DNA from: Aquila chrysaetos chrysaetos
Lineage: Eukaryota; Chordata; Aves; Accipitriformes; Accipitridae
NCBI RefSeq assembly: GCF_900496995.4
Contig: NC_044006.1
Coordinates: 62,789,204 to 62,853,203 of the forward strand
DNA length: 64,000 bases
Direction of reading: 5' to 3'
How positions within the stretch are numbered: position 1 is the stretch's first letter; each line of letters begins with the position of its first letter. The position numbers were made by a program, and so were the translations under genes. Below the pieces are notes generated by a model. It was not told where the DNA came from, made no database searches, and worked only from the letters and a program-made list of their open reading frames with translations. Of the stretch, positions 14,439-27,170 are shown piece after piece.

Positions 14439-17400
14439 TCCCCTGTGTCTAAAGCACAATGCAGTTATGCATGACAGCCATCTATTAGCTCTTTGAATCA
14501 GATGCAGATAACCAGAAATTGATATGGATAGTGCCAAGCATGTTGATAGATTATCAGCAGGGGTGGGGTGGGAAACACCTTTATTCAATTGCAACAGGAA
14601 AAGCAGTCAAATCAAAGTCACTCAAGAACCTCATATTTAGTGTTACAACACTTTACCACAGGATAAAGCTTCTTCTAAATACTTCAGGAACAACAATGGT
14701 TATGTGCAACACGGTATAGAGTTTCTGTTATTGTTTAGAAATGATTCGTGCTACATCTTGGCAACCTATCAAGCTGTCTAGAAAAGAAATGTGTATATAA
14801 CACTATTAGATATGTTGAACAACCAGTTGAGAGTCCAGAAAGTTTGTTAACAGTATTTTTGGTTTTATCAGATATTTTATTAGAATATTTCTTTACATTA
14901 GCACATTTGTTGCATAAGTCCCATCACATCAATGACACTAAAAAGGCAGATGTGTCCTCCAATCCATCAGATCTGCAGACTTCGCACTGGACTATTTATG
15001 ACTATCCAAATTGCAGTAAAGGGATATGTATGGGCTATTGACATACTGGATCACAACACTGCTTAAGCCAGCACCACTCCATCTCAGTGCAGTACTGGCA
15101 ATAAATATTCATAGAGCCAGGTGGTGACTACAGCAGCAAAGTGATTCAATGGAACAATAATCTGCGAAAGCAAGAGAAAGATGGCAACTGCATACACTAG
15201 ACACCACCAGAAAACATACACAAAACTCTGCTCTTCAGCACTAAACACAGGGAAGCTACTTAATTTAACTGAATGATCCAAAGATCATCCAGAAGCCCCA
15301 GGCAAACAATTAAAAAAAGGGAACAATTAAAACTATGTTAATTTAATTCAAAATGTAATATGTAATTTCAGATTTAAGATAGGAGCCAGTAAGTTCTAAT
15401 CATGAATTTGATTACAAACAGAAGTTGAAGCCAAATAATGTAACATCAAAACCCAACATAAGCAATAAGCTCAATTCATTCAGAGAGCTCCTCAACTTTC
15501 AGCTTTCATGTACAAAACTGTTTTATGAGACGGAGAACTAGAATTAATTGAAACACAGACTCTAAACACCTATGCCACTCTTCAGAGCATCATTGTACAC
15601 AAGCTCTAAGTCTCTGTCAAAAGATTTTACAAAAGACAAGACAGGACAAGCAGATAAAAACTGTTGAAAAATGGGGAAAAAAAACCACCAAAATTTAGGC
15701 TGCTTTACTCTCAGCCATTTCAGCATCAATAATTACAATACCAACTTAAAAATCAGGAGTCCTCTGTATGCAGTACTAAGTGTGCACCCACTAGCGTGTA
15801 AGGTTTTTGCAAAGCCTTCACACAGGAACCATTCCATGTCTCTGCTCATACTCTTCACCTCTTCTATGCTATTTTCAGCACTACTATCTACTTTTCAAGA
15901 TGAGAGGGGCCAGCAAATGCACACTATTTAAAAATACAGAAATACCATGGAATTAGAGTTCTGCATTTTTGTTTTGTTGTTTCCTACTGCTGACATTTTC
16001 CATGCTTGTTTGATTGCTCCTCTGCATTAACCTAGCACTTTCATAAAACAATCTACTGAAAAGTTACTGTCTTTCCCAAGAACTAGCTCAGAAGCCACAT
16101 TAAGATAGACTAAATTCAAAATTGTTAAGTGTAAGCTAACCCTATGTTGCCCAATTACTTACCATCACAAAAGTTTTTTGAAAACCTTCAATTCTTACTG
16201 TCTTGAAAGATTGTTTTGTCCAAAAGCACTGTCCTTTAGCATTAGAACAAACCCCACATAAGGGCAAAACCCGTTTCTCTCCATCATTTTTAAATCAAAC
16301 ATATCTGGCAAGGCACGTCAGAGAAATATCAGCTGTTTGGGTACTAGATACACATAGATTTTACTTTCCTTTTTTTAAGCACAAATGTCTACTATTCTAG
16401 AGAACTGCCAAAAAAAAAGGAAAAAAGTGTTCTGCATTTTATTCTACCGAGTCATACGTTCCGTTTTGTCACACTGCTGTGAAACAAATGATACTTTCTT
16501 TAGAATTCTACAAAATAACAGCACATTTATTCCACAGGCAAGCACTGCAATATTAAACAACGGCCTAAATAGTAACTAGGTAAAGACATACCAAATACAA
16601 TCGTTTATATTCAATTATGTGCAGGAACAAGATATGATCAAATATTCTCAAATGTGTTTTTGTTTATCACAAAGCAATTTAAGTTCGTTCTATGTCTGGA
16701 GATTCCCCACTTAAAATTGACAGAAGCACTGCCAAGGGAGAACAAGCAATTCCCCAGTATCTCCAGTTGATTTCAGTTTAGGCAGCAGTCAGACAAAACA
16801 TCCATTCCTTTACCTAGGGCTGCTTTTCTGTTTAAGCATTTACTCCACCATCCCTAAAGATTCTGCCATCACCCCTGCTGAGGGTGGTATTTTGCACTAC
16901 TTCAAAAGAAAAGGCAGGTGAGACAGCAGGCACCAAAACTCGTATTGCACACTAGAAATTACACTTTTCTAGATGAAAAAAAGAAAAATCAATTCCATGT
17001 GATGGCTTTTATTCCTTAAGCACTGCAGCTTCAGTTTCATTTGAGCTAGTAAGTAGTTCTACCAGGATGAAAGGCACAGGTTTATTAATGTAAGCTGATG
17101 CCTTGGAAGTTCCACTTTATCATTTTCTGCATGAAATTAAGGTAAATAGGGGTGAAAAGTCAGACAACTGTGTTGGCACTTGCAGAATTTTAACAGTGCT
17201 CCAGATGTTTGTTTCAATTCTGAAAGCACAACACAAAACTGCGTGTACCAAGCAGATCTGTAGCTTACTCCACTGAGTATTCAGACACCACTGTTAGAAC
17301 AAGCCAATCAACTAAAACCAACTTGTCTCCCAGGTTATGGTTTTTTGACAATTGCGTCACATAGATAATACTTGTGGGTTTTTATTTTGGTGGTTTTTTT

Positions 17401-20400
17401 TTTTTTTTTTAAAGAAGGTCAATCTGATATGCAGCAGGGAAGTTCAGAGGAGCGTACGGGCTGTAGGCAGTGTTAAGTGGGACACAGAGCCTTCTCACTC
17501 TAGGGCGCCTAAATCCAGAATTACTCACTCAGACCAAGAGGGACAGCTATCTGCTAGCTGACTTATGTATTAAAAATACTGAGACAGAGCTGATCACAAA
17601 CAGCACCACTGTAAAGTGAAACTATCGAGACCTGCTGTCATTGGGTAGGGGAAAAAAAAAGCCAGGAAAAATATTCCTTAAAGGTTCTGGACCAACAACA
17701 TTCAGAATTACTGATGTAACTTTGTAAACAGCTTGAAATGTTTTCTAAGTTCTAACAGCAGTTACTGGAATTTAAAAAAAAAAAAAAAATGTGCCAATGT
17801 CTTACAAAATTCTTTAAATTATAAAGCTTTTAGTTCCTTGTCATTGAAACTTAATTCTTCACCTCATTATAATGGGCATATTTCAGCATTTAACATCATT
17901 AGAATAACAAATGCTGATTTTAAGGAGTTAAGAGATTAAAAAGATGGTACTTAAAATGCAATTCAGAATATTGCATTATACATGCCACCATGAATCTGCA
18001 AACATGCTCATTTTCATTAAGGAAAAAAAACCCTCTTTGTATATAGCATGCTTCCTTCATACTGTCAAATTGTTTATTCGTTGGGCAAATGAATGAAAAA
18101 AATAGCATGCAATTTCTTATAATAGAAGCAAATTAATTCTGGGCCCCACAAAACTAGTAATAGCCATTTATTTTAGAGGTTTAATGTTTGACCCACAAGG
18201 CAGTCTAACACTAATGATTTGCCACCAGTCTTTCAACTAAGTGACGAAGTCAAGAATGCTAAGATCTCCAGAAGATGCACCCTCGCATCTTCCACAGAAA
18301 CACAAAAAAAATTGTTTTCTTAATTTAAAAAAAGTTACAGCAATCCCACAGAAATTGCAGAGGTAAAACAGAAAGATGTCTTTGCAAGATCTTTACTACT
18401 CAGAATTAATCAAAGCAAAACAGCCATCCTAGTGATAATCCCCTTTAGTGCTTCACAGTTTATGCAATAGTCAATTACTAAAGAGGATGAAAGACAGAAC
18501 AATCTTTGCAAATAGGTCACTGTCTATATTTATAATGATTAAAACTGTCTGCTACTAAAAGTAACTTTTAATAAGCATAAAAAGTAACATTAAGACAGTG
18601 CATGTATTTTAAATATATTCTATGTCTCCTACGACAGAAGAGGAGGTAACACTCACCAGAAACAAAGTTATTTCACATAGGTTATGCATTAGCATTGCTG
18701 AAAGCACATTTTAATCTTTGTCTGTAACTATTTTATTCCAAAGTATCACCCTCATAAAGATAACACCTACCCATTCTAAACATGATCTCTGAACTTACCC
18801 AACTCTTTCCCCATCTGCACACCTTCTCTCTCAAAACTTGGTGGTAGATTTTACCTGCAAACACTGCCCAAAGCTCCTTTTCAAGACCACTTTTAATGTC
18901 TTCCACTTTTGCTTCAACTTTTCTTTCTGGTTTAGGCATGCCTAAACATGTAATTTTTTTCTTCAGAACAATTACTCGGGGCTCTACTGCATACTGCTGG
19001 GACCTCCCGTCTGCTTCTTTCAAGCGTTGTCCATCTTCTGCTACAGAATTCTCCTCTTTCAAAATTTTCCTTTCCCCCCCCATCCCTGGCCTCTGTGAGA
19101 AGTATTTTCTGGCCCTCACTGTGGGATCAGGACATCACACCTGACACCATTTTCCTAAAATTCTATTGAATTTCATTGATTCTCACAGCTTCAAGTGCCA
19201 CCACCATGTCAGTGAGTCTTATGCCCAGCTGTGCACTCCTGAACCATTTCAATTCCAATGCTATCTACAGTTACTGTGTCCACCAGAGATTTAAATTTGG
19301 TTAAGTTGGAGCTTGTTTCCTCTCAAGCCCTACTTCCTCCAGTTACCTCCAGCCTTCCTGCAGTTCAAGTCCATGAAGTAACATCCGATTCTTACAATGC
19401 CTTATGCACCAGAGTTGCACTCAGTAATTGGAATTTCTTTGCATAAAATGTCAAGAATATTCATTACCCAGTCTGATCTTTCTCTTGAGCAGATCATTTG
19501 CTCATATCTTCATTAGCAAGTTCTTCTGCTCACACTGTCACCTCTCTCTCCTTCATTTCATGTAATATTTCAGCTGCTAAAAAAATCCTTCCTTTATGCA
19601 GTACTTTGCAGACTCTGGATCTTCCAGTATTTCCACAGCCAGCAAGCCTATGAGCTCAAGACTGTACAGCCACAGAACCTGCACTCCATTACTGGAAAGG
19701 AGAAGGAGGATAATGTAACCACTTCTTAGAAGAATCTCATAACAGCAGCATTCCTCTGCATCTCATACATTTGTACTCAGGATACTAAAAACACACTAAA
19801 GGTTGGGCTAGGGCTGAATACCATCACCTCAACCCCCTCCAAAAAATCACCTACATAAAGGTATTATTATTAAGGTCATTCTAGCTTCTAATCTTACAAC
19901 TTTAAGAGAAAACACCTGTAGCTTAGAGTTTATTATAATGCAGACTGCATAAAACTGAACTCCACAGCAGGCAGGGGAGGGAGAACCACAGTCAGTCTTG
20001 TGAAGTGAAATCCTGTTTGTGCGTGAAAGCTGGGAACTTGATGTTCTCACTACAGACTAAGAGCAATAAAAACAGCTTTCTGAGCCATTAATTTCTGCAC
20101 AGCTGATTTCTACTGAACAATGCTCATTATTGAAAGAATTCTAAAAAAAAAAAAATGTGAGGCTGTTCCAGTGAGAAGGCTGACACTCTGAATATCTAGA
20201 CTGAGCTAACAGTGACATCAGTGCTACTACTGCTTTAATCCCTATGGCTACTAAATGTCAAACATTTTCATCGTATTTAAAGAGCTTGTGATCGCACACA
20301 ATGAGATTAAGTTACTTCACAGTTTTAAAATAAGACAACTGCAAGGCACAGTGAGCATCTGCATTCTTGTCACCCAAGACCACAATAATGGCAAGTTCTT

Positions 20401-21595
20401 CAGTAACAGTGGTCAGAAACTGCCACACTTTTTCCACAGCCAGTATGTAGCATTTTTAGGATTTGTAACTTTTAAGCACTGTGAAAACTCCCATCTTCAG
20501 ACCTTCCATAACCCAGTGAAGTCTACAAATATGTGCACAGCTGTCCCACTCATATCCAAACTTACAAATAGCTTGTAGCATTGAGTCAAGTATATTTGGG
20601 GGTGTGGGAGGGGGGAGAAAGGTGGAAAGACTAAGTGTCACTAAGTGTCAACAGTCACAAAGTCCAGTGGAAACTGAGCAGCAGGCCACGTATTTCTTAT
20701 TGTTTGACAAGACACCCATGTAACATTAATTTCATCTACTTTAGAGAATGAGATGCATCAAACTATAGTCAACACAGTAAAAGGCACTCTTAACATACAA
20801 TATAAACTTTAGTTTGGTAAACTATTTAAAGTAGGATATACTTTCTAAACATTCCTTAGTATTTTCATAATTTGTTTGGCAATCGATTACTATGGCAGTG
20901 GATGGGCTACTACACATGCTTCCAAAATAAGCATCTTATAACTATTCTATCCTTCCAAGTTCCAAGTAGCTCATATCTACGAGCTAGGACACTGCTGTAA
21001 AGAACGTGCAAGAAAACTGATCAATCTTCACTGCATAAGCAAGAAATTATAAAAAAAAAAAAAGAAACTAAATTAAGTAATCCTATTTATTCCTTATTAT
21101 TGGCGGGTGGGGGGGTGTTAGAATAAAACTGTCGTAAAAGTCCCATAACTAAAGAAACTCTGAATTTCAAGAATGAGGCCAAGAGTAGAGTAGGATATTG
21201 AAAAAAACCCGATTCTGAATATTTCAATAAATATATGTATATGAGCTCATACAGTTCAAGAGTACATAAATCACCCAATCAATCTTGTATCTTTAAGATC
21301 TTCCCACACTCACTCAGCAGCTTTGTCTCAATTGTGTCTTATTAGCAAAGTACTGATTCACAGCTCTCCATGATAATATTTTTATTTCTAAAGTTAGCAT
21401 CAACTTTTATTTTAATACTACACTTGAGTGAATTCCTTTGGTACTCTGAATACATGCTGCTAAGTGGAATTTACTATAATGATCAGTTTGTACCCAAGCA
21501 ACAACAGTTTCACATTACAGAGTTAAAGTTGAAGACTAGGGAGCTTTTAACCTTACAATTAAAAAAAAAAATTTAACATCTCCCTACAGAAAGAT

Positions 21596-21608
21596 GGGGG
21601 GGGGGGGG
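21596..21608. repeat. Poly(G) tract (13 G)
   Basis: A homopolymer of 13 G in an AT-rich intron, followed 25 bases later by a CA/TA/TG-rich near-palindromic stretch (about 21633-21673) centred on ATAATTAT. Confidence 0.8.
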
Positions 21609-22442
21609 TGGCAGGGAAGCAGGGGAATTGTCTATACACACATATACATAATTATGTGTATGTACACATACACCACTGGTTCAAGAAAAAAACTGGATTA
21701 CAATAGACCAATTAACTTGGCTACCCGTACCAGAAGTGACCTGATTACCTAAGAGTGCTAATCTTTTGTTGGGGGTGGGGGAAGCCTGTTAAAAAAAAAA
21801 AAATTAAAGTGAGAGAAACCACTTTACTAAGGAAAAAGGCCATCAATGCTCAGTTTTCGCCTGAAGTGGGAGTACATCATTCCTGAGATTCTTCCATACT
21901 AATTAACAAACTCACATGTTTTGAGTTTTAATCCAGAGTAAAGTTGTGAGAAGCAGAATTGGCAAGGCTGACTCATTACAAACGCCTACAAATAAAATAA
22001 TCAAGCCTGAAATTAAACTCCGTATAAATCTTAAGCGTACCATTTTTAAACTCTTAAACCCACTAACACATCAATTTACAGCTCTTATGCCATCTATTCA
22101 CATAGTTAGGAAAAGCTGACAGTTGCTAGCACTATTATTTCAACAAGCCAAGCAGTAAGGAGGTTACTGCAGTAGGCTCCGTTCCACTGGAAGAAAATAT
22201 AACCCAAATTCAGTGTCATCTCAAAACAATCTTAATAAAGAAAAACTGCATCTCTGTAACATTCAATCACAGGATAATGTAAATGGAATTAATTCATGCT
22301 GAGATAAGACATTTTTACTTAAACAACCTGAGTTTATTAGGAATAAATCTCAAAACAATAGTAAGCAATTATGGCAATAAGGAAACAAAATAAGAAAAAA
22401 AAAAACCACAGACAAATCTACTGGGATCATTTTTTAGCTTAC

Positions 22443-23111
22443 CTGCACTTGCTCTGTGGAGCTACTGCTGAGTTCATCTCCAGACTCTGAATCTTGGTGA
22501 ATTTTTTCTGAGCCTTCTCCTGCTGAATCACAAGATTGTTCATGCAAAAAGCTGGTCTTCTCTATTTCCAAGAACTCTGGACATGGGAAATGACCCATGG
22601 AGACGGTTCTATACTGATTGGAAACCTTGGGAGATTGCAACTCATTGTTAAGTTTTCCATTGTTTTGGGTAAGGTCCAGACTCAAACCAAGAGTTTGACC
22701 GGGGCTATTGTTCGGTCCCAGATTTTGATTGGCATCTCGAACTAAGCAAGACACTTGAACTGGAGAAGATTTTCCAAAACTAGAAAGCTCTGGTGACTTA
22801 TTCACATTTTCTGTTGATCTCTGTAATCCATGTGTCAACTTCAAAGCATTATTTGGCAGCATGCTTGCCTGCTTAACAGGTGGCATCAGCGCTTTTCGTG
22901 GTATTTCCTTCACATACTGTGCTGGCACATAAAAGGGTTTGGAATTTTCATCTCTCTTGACTTGCCACCAATCATCGTTAGTCTTTTTCACTAAGATGTA
23001 TTTCTCCCCTTGCTTAATCACAATTTTCTTGTCCTTGGCCTCATACTCATAGTCGTATTCCACTTCAATGTACAATTGTCCTGGAAGGATCTTCCCACCT
23101 TTATCAGCCAT
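22443..23111 (-). CDS. ARHGAP12: ARHGAP12, first coding exon (N-terminal SH3 domain), partial CDS
   Basis: N-terminal 223 residues of a Rho GTPase-activating protein of the ARHGAP12/15/27 family. These are cytoplasmic GAPs that switch off Rac-type GTPases and have SH3, WW, PH and RhoGAP modules. Seen here: an SH3 domain at residues about 12-70 with the EYDYEY (ALYDY-like) motif, the tandem Trp48-Trp49, and the VPAQYV end motif. A linker follows that is rich in Ser, Asn and Pro and ends in a Ser/Glu-rich stretch (SESGDELSSSSTEQ). The start at 23111 fits the family N-terminus and has G at -3 and G at +4. An in-frame ATG further upstream lies in the intron. The exon ends exactly in phase 0 at 22443 with donor CAG|GTAAGC; reading through would meet a stop two codons later. 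The full protein is about 840 residues in human, so WW, PH and RhoGAP parts lie beyond the left edge. I prefer ARHGAP12 over ARHGAP15/27 because the sequence around the SH3 matches my memory of ARHGAP12 almost throughout. Confidence 0.95.
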
Positions 23112-23197
23112 TTCTATTTGAAAAGACTTCACCTTTTCAGGCAAAAGGTAAGCCACATTCTGTTTCAGAAGTGTTATTTTCCAGTTAATAATCAGAG
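23112..23197 (-). other. ARHGAP12: 5'UTR part of ARHGAP12 exon 2, with splice acceptor
   Basis: The minus strand shows a long pyrimidine tract ending in TTTTCCTTACAG, with AG at 23199-23198. Exon 2 therefore begins at 23197, 86 bases before the start codon. There is no in-frame stop between the acceptor and the ATG, so the start is chosen by family similarity rather than by a stop. Confidence 0.8.
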
Positions 23198-24770
23198 CTG
23201 TAAGGAAAAAAAAACAACATATCATGTAATAAAGTAATTGTTTAAGAGCACTTCAGAGGAAAATCATTTTAAAAATAACCCTACCTATTCAATTTATGTC
23301 AACCTCAGACTAATTAATTGATGGAAAAATTCAAGACTCTCAGATACCTTTCTCAGTGATAAAACAGAAAGCCAGTAGAACAACTTAGTTACCGATTTAA
23401 CTCTCCTATTCACACAAGCCTCCTGCTATCAAGTGGCTCATTAAGCCTGTTTCTATTACTAAGTAATGTTGACTGATCATCAGGGGCTTGGTGGGGGGAC
23501 TAGTCTGAATCAACCTCTTGCTTACACACAGGGTTAATTTCTTCATGGAGCTGTGTTACTACCCTGCTTTTAATCAAAATATTCAAAAGGAGAAGATTAT
23601 TATTTGCTTATTTTGATTCCTATTTCAGTTCAAGAGTCCCTTCAGAGTGCTCAAAATTCCTTACAAAATCCCTTAAATCTTCCTCCAGTGCTACACACCA
23701 GTCATCAGGTTCAGCATGGGCTGACAATCCTTGACCCACATGTGCTGCATGCCCTACAGAGCCTGCTAACCTTCACCTAACTGCAGAAGGAGATGACATG
23801 GGGACTATGTGACCCACGCTGTCTGAGGCTGCACGTCATGTTGGCTCTGCATCTAGCTGTTTTCTATAAAACAGGTGGTATTATGACTATTTTATTTATT
23901 TCTTTAAATTGCTAGTATAACTTCAACATAGAATTTCATCTATAATCATGGTAGTGTTAGATAAAAGTATTCAACGTTACCAAGATACTTTGGTTTCAGT
24001 GGTTTAAATTCTGCATATTTACTTTGCTCTTAAGAGAGCTTTTTGTGGTACTTATCTTACAGAAAACCTGATCCAACCAAAAGTTTAAGGACTAAAACAG
24101 AAAACACGAACAAAAAACCCAGCAACAATGAAACAGGACTACAAACCAAAACCAAAAAAGGATAATAAATGAAAAGATAATACATGAAAATTTTGAAAAG
24201 GACTTTCAGCATCTTATAATTCAGACAACCACCATTGTATCTGCACCCATGAACTAGAAGTTCTCTCTATTTAATCATGTAGCATCAATATCACAGTTCA
24301 TGAGTGGATAAGCATCATTCTTGCCAACTTACACTGAACACAACATAGTAAATCAACATGAAAGATATGATTTCTTAATCTTGAAAATCCAAGCATGTAA
24401 GGGGAAGATCTCTAGCATTCAAATAGAACGTAGGAGAATTCAAGTAAAACGCTACCACATTTAATCTTATAAAGATTAACAAATAAGTCTTTTTTTAAAA
24501 AAGCATGTTTCATGAATGAGAAAAATTACGTAGAAACTTGCAGCTCTGCAAGTTAAGACTTTGTGATGAGATTCATAGCATTCACCCTGCCACAGAGTAG
24601 AACTAATGCAATTCCATGCAGGCAGACAAATGTAGAGTGAATTCAGCTACCCTAAATGGGACTAAGGACAGAAACAACAACAAAGGACTTTGGGGATAGC
24701 TGAAGCAGAAACCCCTAACAGTTCTTCAATTTTTCTTTCGCCATTTCTGCTATTTGGTCTCAGCCTGGAG

Positions 24771-24790
24771 AAAAAAAAAAAAAAAAAAAA
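24771..24790. repeat. Poly(A) tract (20 A)
   Basis: An uninterrupted A homopolymer. On the minus strand it is a T tract followed by CTCCAG, a fortuitous acceptor-like sequence with no obvious coding exon after it. Confidence 0.8.
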
Positions 24791-26799
24791 TTCCCACATC
24801 ACTCGGTAGGAAAAGAAGCAGCTAAAAAGCTTAAGTATGATGCCAAGACAGAAGTGTCCATCTGTGGCAAACTGTGTCTTTCTCTCACCCACAGCCCATC
24901 TTCTTTTACTTCCAGGAAGCATTTCCTACAGGTAACTTGAAAGCCACCATCGTTTACAAGACTCCAAACGGAATCACAAGATCAGACTTACAATTTAATC
25001 GAGGACTTGGCAGAAGGCATGATGGTACCACATTCAACAAAGCTGACAGTAAGAACACAAAGCAGTAGAAAAAAATGCTACGATTCTGGTGTTTACTCTC
25101 TCTACCATAAAACGGGTACACTGAAATTCACAGCATTATAGTCTATTTACAGCCTCTGTACAAAACAACTTGCTTACCTGCTGTTCTACACAAATAGGTA
25201 TTTTTAAGTGCAGCTTTGCAGTTGTTTAGCAACTGTAGCAGAAGGTAAACATGAACTAATTGCAAGCCATTCCCACTCTCTTCCTAGTTCTAGAAGCTCT
25301 GCCATACAAATGTAATTTTTAACTTGTTACTAAACCTGACTCCTCCCAACACTTCTTCAAAGCCACTACCAAACCCTTTCACTGCTTCAAGGTCATATAC
25401 CAGAAAAATACAAGTGTTTCCAAGTTACAGGCTACCCCTAAGGTCTGCTATCTCGTAACTTGAGATGTAGGATGAGCACCCATTCACACCGTTTGTCCTT
25501 CTCCCATACAGAAACCAACAAGAGAACATAAGCCTATGGTTTCCCACAGGGCTACCAAGTGTTTAAAAGCTTGGATTTTTCATTTCTCATTTGCCAATTC
25601 CATATAACTATTGAGAATGCACGCTCAACATTTCTTCAAGACAGACAGGTTCACTAAGTTGCATTTTATGCTTTAAAAAACAGAATTTTGAGAAATACAA
25701 GGAAAATAAAATACAGCAGCTACAAAAATAGCGCTATCCACTTTTGAAGTGAGTGTTGCAGCCTCACCCCTTTCCAAAAAAAAAAAACCCAACAAAAAAA
25801 AACAGAAAAAAACACCAACAGAAGTAAGCAGCACAATTTTTTGTTCTTTCATCCAAGCTGCAAAATTATCAAGTCAATAGCAAACATTTGGTAATGTTGA
25901 ACATATGATCAAAAAGAGACAGGCTGTGTTCTGTGTTTGGCCGGAACACTAAAACAGTTTTATAAACAGATCACATCATCAGGATCAAGCAAGGCTCTAA
26001 TTCTCTCTCTCAACAGAGAGAAGCAAGAGATACCTATGGCATAGGTAGGAAATCTTTCTCAGCAAGTTTAACAAATACCAACATTAATCCTGTAGGTCTG
26101 CAAACTATCATGGCCTTGATTCCACAGATCCAAATGCATTAAGTTTTATTTTGTTTGAATTTTTTTAATACAGCTGTTGTGCCACAGAAGGTAGACTGCC
26201 TGTACCCTATGCGCAGCCCAGGGGATAGCCAATTGTAATATCCTTTCAAGGGTCCATGTACCTGTCTCGTAGAACTCAGGTTAAAGAGCCATGGAAGCCT
26301 TGGCCAAACCTCTACTGTATGTAAGGGGCTTAGAATAATTAAGATGTGAATGTACAATATTGACATTTGGAGTACTGACTTCATTGCGCTACTAGTCAAT
26401 AACTGAAGCGATACGGCAGGTCAGACCTTGTAACCTCACTGTATTTTTTTTTTTCTTTGCCGTTACCTATAATGCTGGATGGCACCCGTTTTGGTGAAGA
26501 TGGTTGAAGAACCCTAATTAGAGGATGATATGCATGAAAAACCATTTACTTCCACAGAGGACATCTGTAAGCTTTAATACCTTCAATAAAGTCTCAATAC
26601 CCAATTAAGAGATTAATAACAACGCATGACCCCACTGACAACAAAGACCTAAGAAAACTTTATTCTTGAATACCAAAAAACAGACTCAGGCCACACTTTT
26701 CTTCTGGTGAAGAAAAAACCCGACTGCTACAGGTTAACTAATGTAAGGTGGGCCTCATCCCCACCTGGAAACGCATTCCACCCTTTCACAGAGCACTCC

Positions 26800-27170
26800 C
26801 CTTGTCCGAAGCGAGGACATGGGTGATGGCACGCAGGGCCCCAGGCGCAGCAGCCCAGCACCCTGCCACGCCGAGGAAGCCAGCAGCGAGCGGCCCCTCT
26901 GCTCGGTACCCACGCACGGAACTTTTCGGGCTCCGGCTTCCGATGGGAACTGTTCCCACCTCTTACTCAGCTAAGGCTGAGTCAGGCTGGCAACCCTCGG
27001 TGTTCGCAGAGGTCGGCTCCTCCTCCTCCTCCTCCCCGCCGCGCCCCGGCCGTGGGGCGGCACAGCCCGCTGCTCCCCGGGGCCGGGCCCGCACAGCGCC
27101 CCGCCGCAGCCACGGCCCGGGGGGGGGGGGGGGGGGGGGCTCTCCCCACGGGGGGGACGCACACATTTGC
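26800..27170. promoter_or_regulatory. GC- and CpG-rich block in ARHGAP12 intron 1 (possible alternative promoter)
   Basis: A sharp rise in G+C and CpG against AT-rich flanks, about 1.6 kb downstream (in ARHGAP12 transcription) of the main promoter island. It contains a (TCC)n patch near 27017-27034 and a 21-base G run. Such intronic islands often mark alternative first exons or enhancers. No TATA box or clear first exon could be assigned, so the regulatory role is inferred. Confidence 0.4.
27119..27139. repeat. Poly(G) tract (21 G)
   Basis: An uninterrupted run of 21 G flanked by GC-rich sequence. It could form G-quadruplex structures, and its exact length is at risk of assembly error. Confidence 0.85.

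Larger units (their letters stand above)
1..22442 (-). other. ARHGAP12: ARHGAP12 intron downstream of the first coding exon (partial)
   Basis: This is the intron that follows the SH3-encoding exon. Its 5' splice site is at 22442 (minus-strand CAG|GTAAGC) and it runs off the left edge. I looked for the next expected coding piece of the family, a proline-rich linker followed by the first WW domain with its Tyr-Tyr-Tyr-Asn core, and did not recognise it. The stretch is AT-rich with many short A or T runs and no long open frames. It contains simple repeats, listed separately where notable, and no recognisable RNA gene. A short exon cannot be excluded by eye. Confidence 0.7.

Noticed and set aside
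18733..19144. 128-codon minus-strand frame and 82-codon plus-strand frame over the same DNA
   Set aside because: The Lys/Glu-rich minus frame mirrors a pyrimidine-rich plus strand. I recognise no domain and no ARHGAP12 exon, and flanking splice sites are not convincing.
23112..23225. Upstream in-frame ATG at 23225 extending the ARHGAP12 frame by 38 codons
   Set aside because: It lies 5' of the splice acceptor at 23199-23198, so it is intronic, and the extension does not match the family N-terminus.
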